Shown one piece after another: positions 63,859 to 64,000 of a stretch of DNA of 64,000 bases. This DNA comes from Streptomyces scopuliridis RB72 (GTDB lineage: Bacteria > Actinomycetota > Actinomycetes > Streptomycetales > Streptomycetaceae), in NCBI RefSeq assembly GCF_000718095.1, contig NZ_JOEI01000020.1:1-64000 (forward strand). The letters run 5' to 3'. The notes beneath the pieces are model-generated. The model worked only from the letters and a program-made list of their open reading frames with translations, did not search any database and was not told where the DNA came from. The translations under genes were made by a program, and so were the position numbers. How positions within the stretch are numbered: the stretch's first letter is position 1; every line of letters begins with the position of its first letter.

Positions 63859-64000
63859 TGCTCATGCGACGGCTCTGCGGCGAACTTGAAGCCGCCGCGC
63901 GGTCGGCCCGTCACACGATTCTCAGCACCGGTCCTCCGGTCCTCTACTCGGTCCCGGCTTGGTGGGCGCCGAAGAAGTCGGTTAGTGGTCGCCCGCTACC
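63859..64000. other. Window end, no supported feature
   Basis: The last 142 nt follow the membrane-protein stop codon. I see no terminator hairpin and no gene start that can be supported. Confidence 0.4.

Overview
The window is a high-GC chromosome segment of an actinomycete, almost certainly Streptomyces. Third codon positions are dominated by G and C, genes are packed with ATGA/GTGA stop-start overlaps, and there are many two-component systems and TetR/MarR/PucR regulators. It also holds modular polyketide and CYP105-type P450 genes and rare TTA codons. I see no tRNA, rRNA or CRISPR array. All functions are read from motifs and context, without database searches.

1-9.8 kb: the right end of a type I polyketide cluster. 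A truncated last module (AT-DH-KR-ACP) ends in a thioester reductase domain, so the chain should leave as an aldehyde. Next come a TetR repressor with twin operators, an imine reductase, a Tat-exported flavin amine oxidase and an acyl-CoA-dehydrogenase-fold flavoprotein. Together they suggest a reduced cyclic-imine (piperidine/pyrrolidine-like) polyketide alkaloid.

10-17.1 kb: an unknown membrane protein, a TTA-containing family 4 glycosyltransferase coupled to an unknown partner, and a LuxR-type two-component system divergent from an ABC exporter pair. 17.1-26.8 kb: a near-symmetrical catabolic island bounded by two PucR-type paralogues. One arm is a TPP enzyme plus aldehyde dehydrogenase. 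The other is a four-gene ATGA-coupled operon (M20 amidohydrolase, MFS transporter, RidA, RraA-like).

26.9-31.1 kb: a small P-loop kinase, an SDR under an apparent TetR operator that has lost its regulator, and two inverted paralogous two-component systems in reciprocal decay. One keeps its regulator and the other its kinase.

31.1-49.6 kb: an oxidative island with MarR and TetR regulators, three P450s, three 3Fe-4S ferredoxins, one ferredoxin reductase, a Baeyer-Villiger-type monooxygenase, a beta-propeller lactonase-like protein, two SDRs, a dienelactone hydrolase and an EmrB-type exporter. The set fits hydroxylation, ketone formation, lactone insertion and lactone opening. A degenerate 18-bp palindrome recurs upstream of the MarR gene, the first P450, an orphan kinase and the exporter.

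49.6-64 kb: a secreted L,D-transpeptidase-like protein, an SDR/TetR pair with twin operators, a 248-bp MITE-like element abutting a decayed phosphotransferase gene, and a CitA/CitB-type two-component system facing three tandem PstS-like binding proteins with no permease. A TTA-containing peptidoglycan-binding membrane protein follows. The window closes with a CHAT-protease gene divergent from a Cys/His-rich small protein and a multi-pass membrane protein, a candidate conflict or signalling module.
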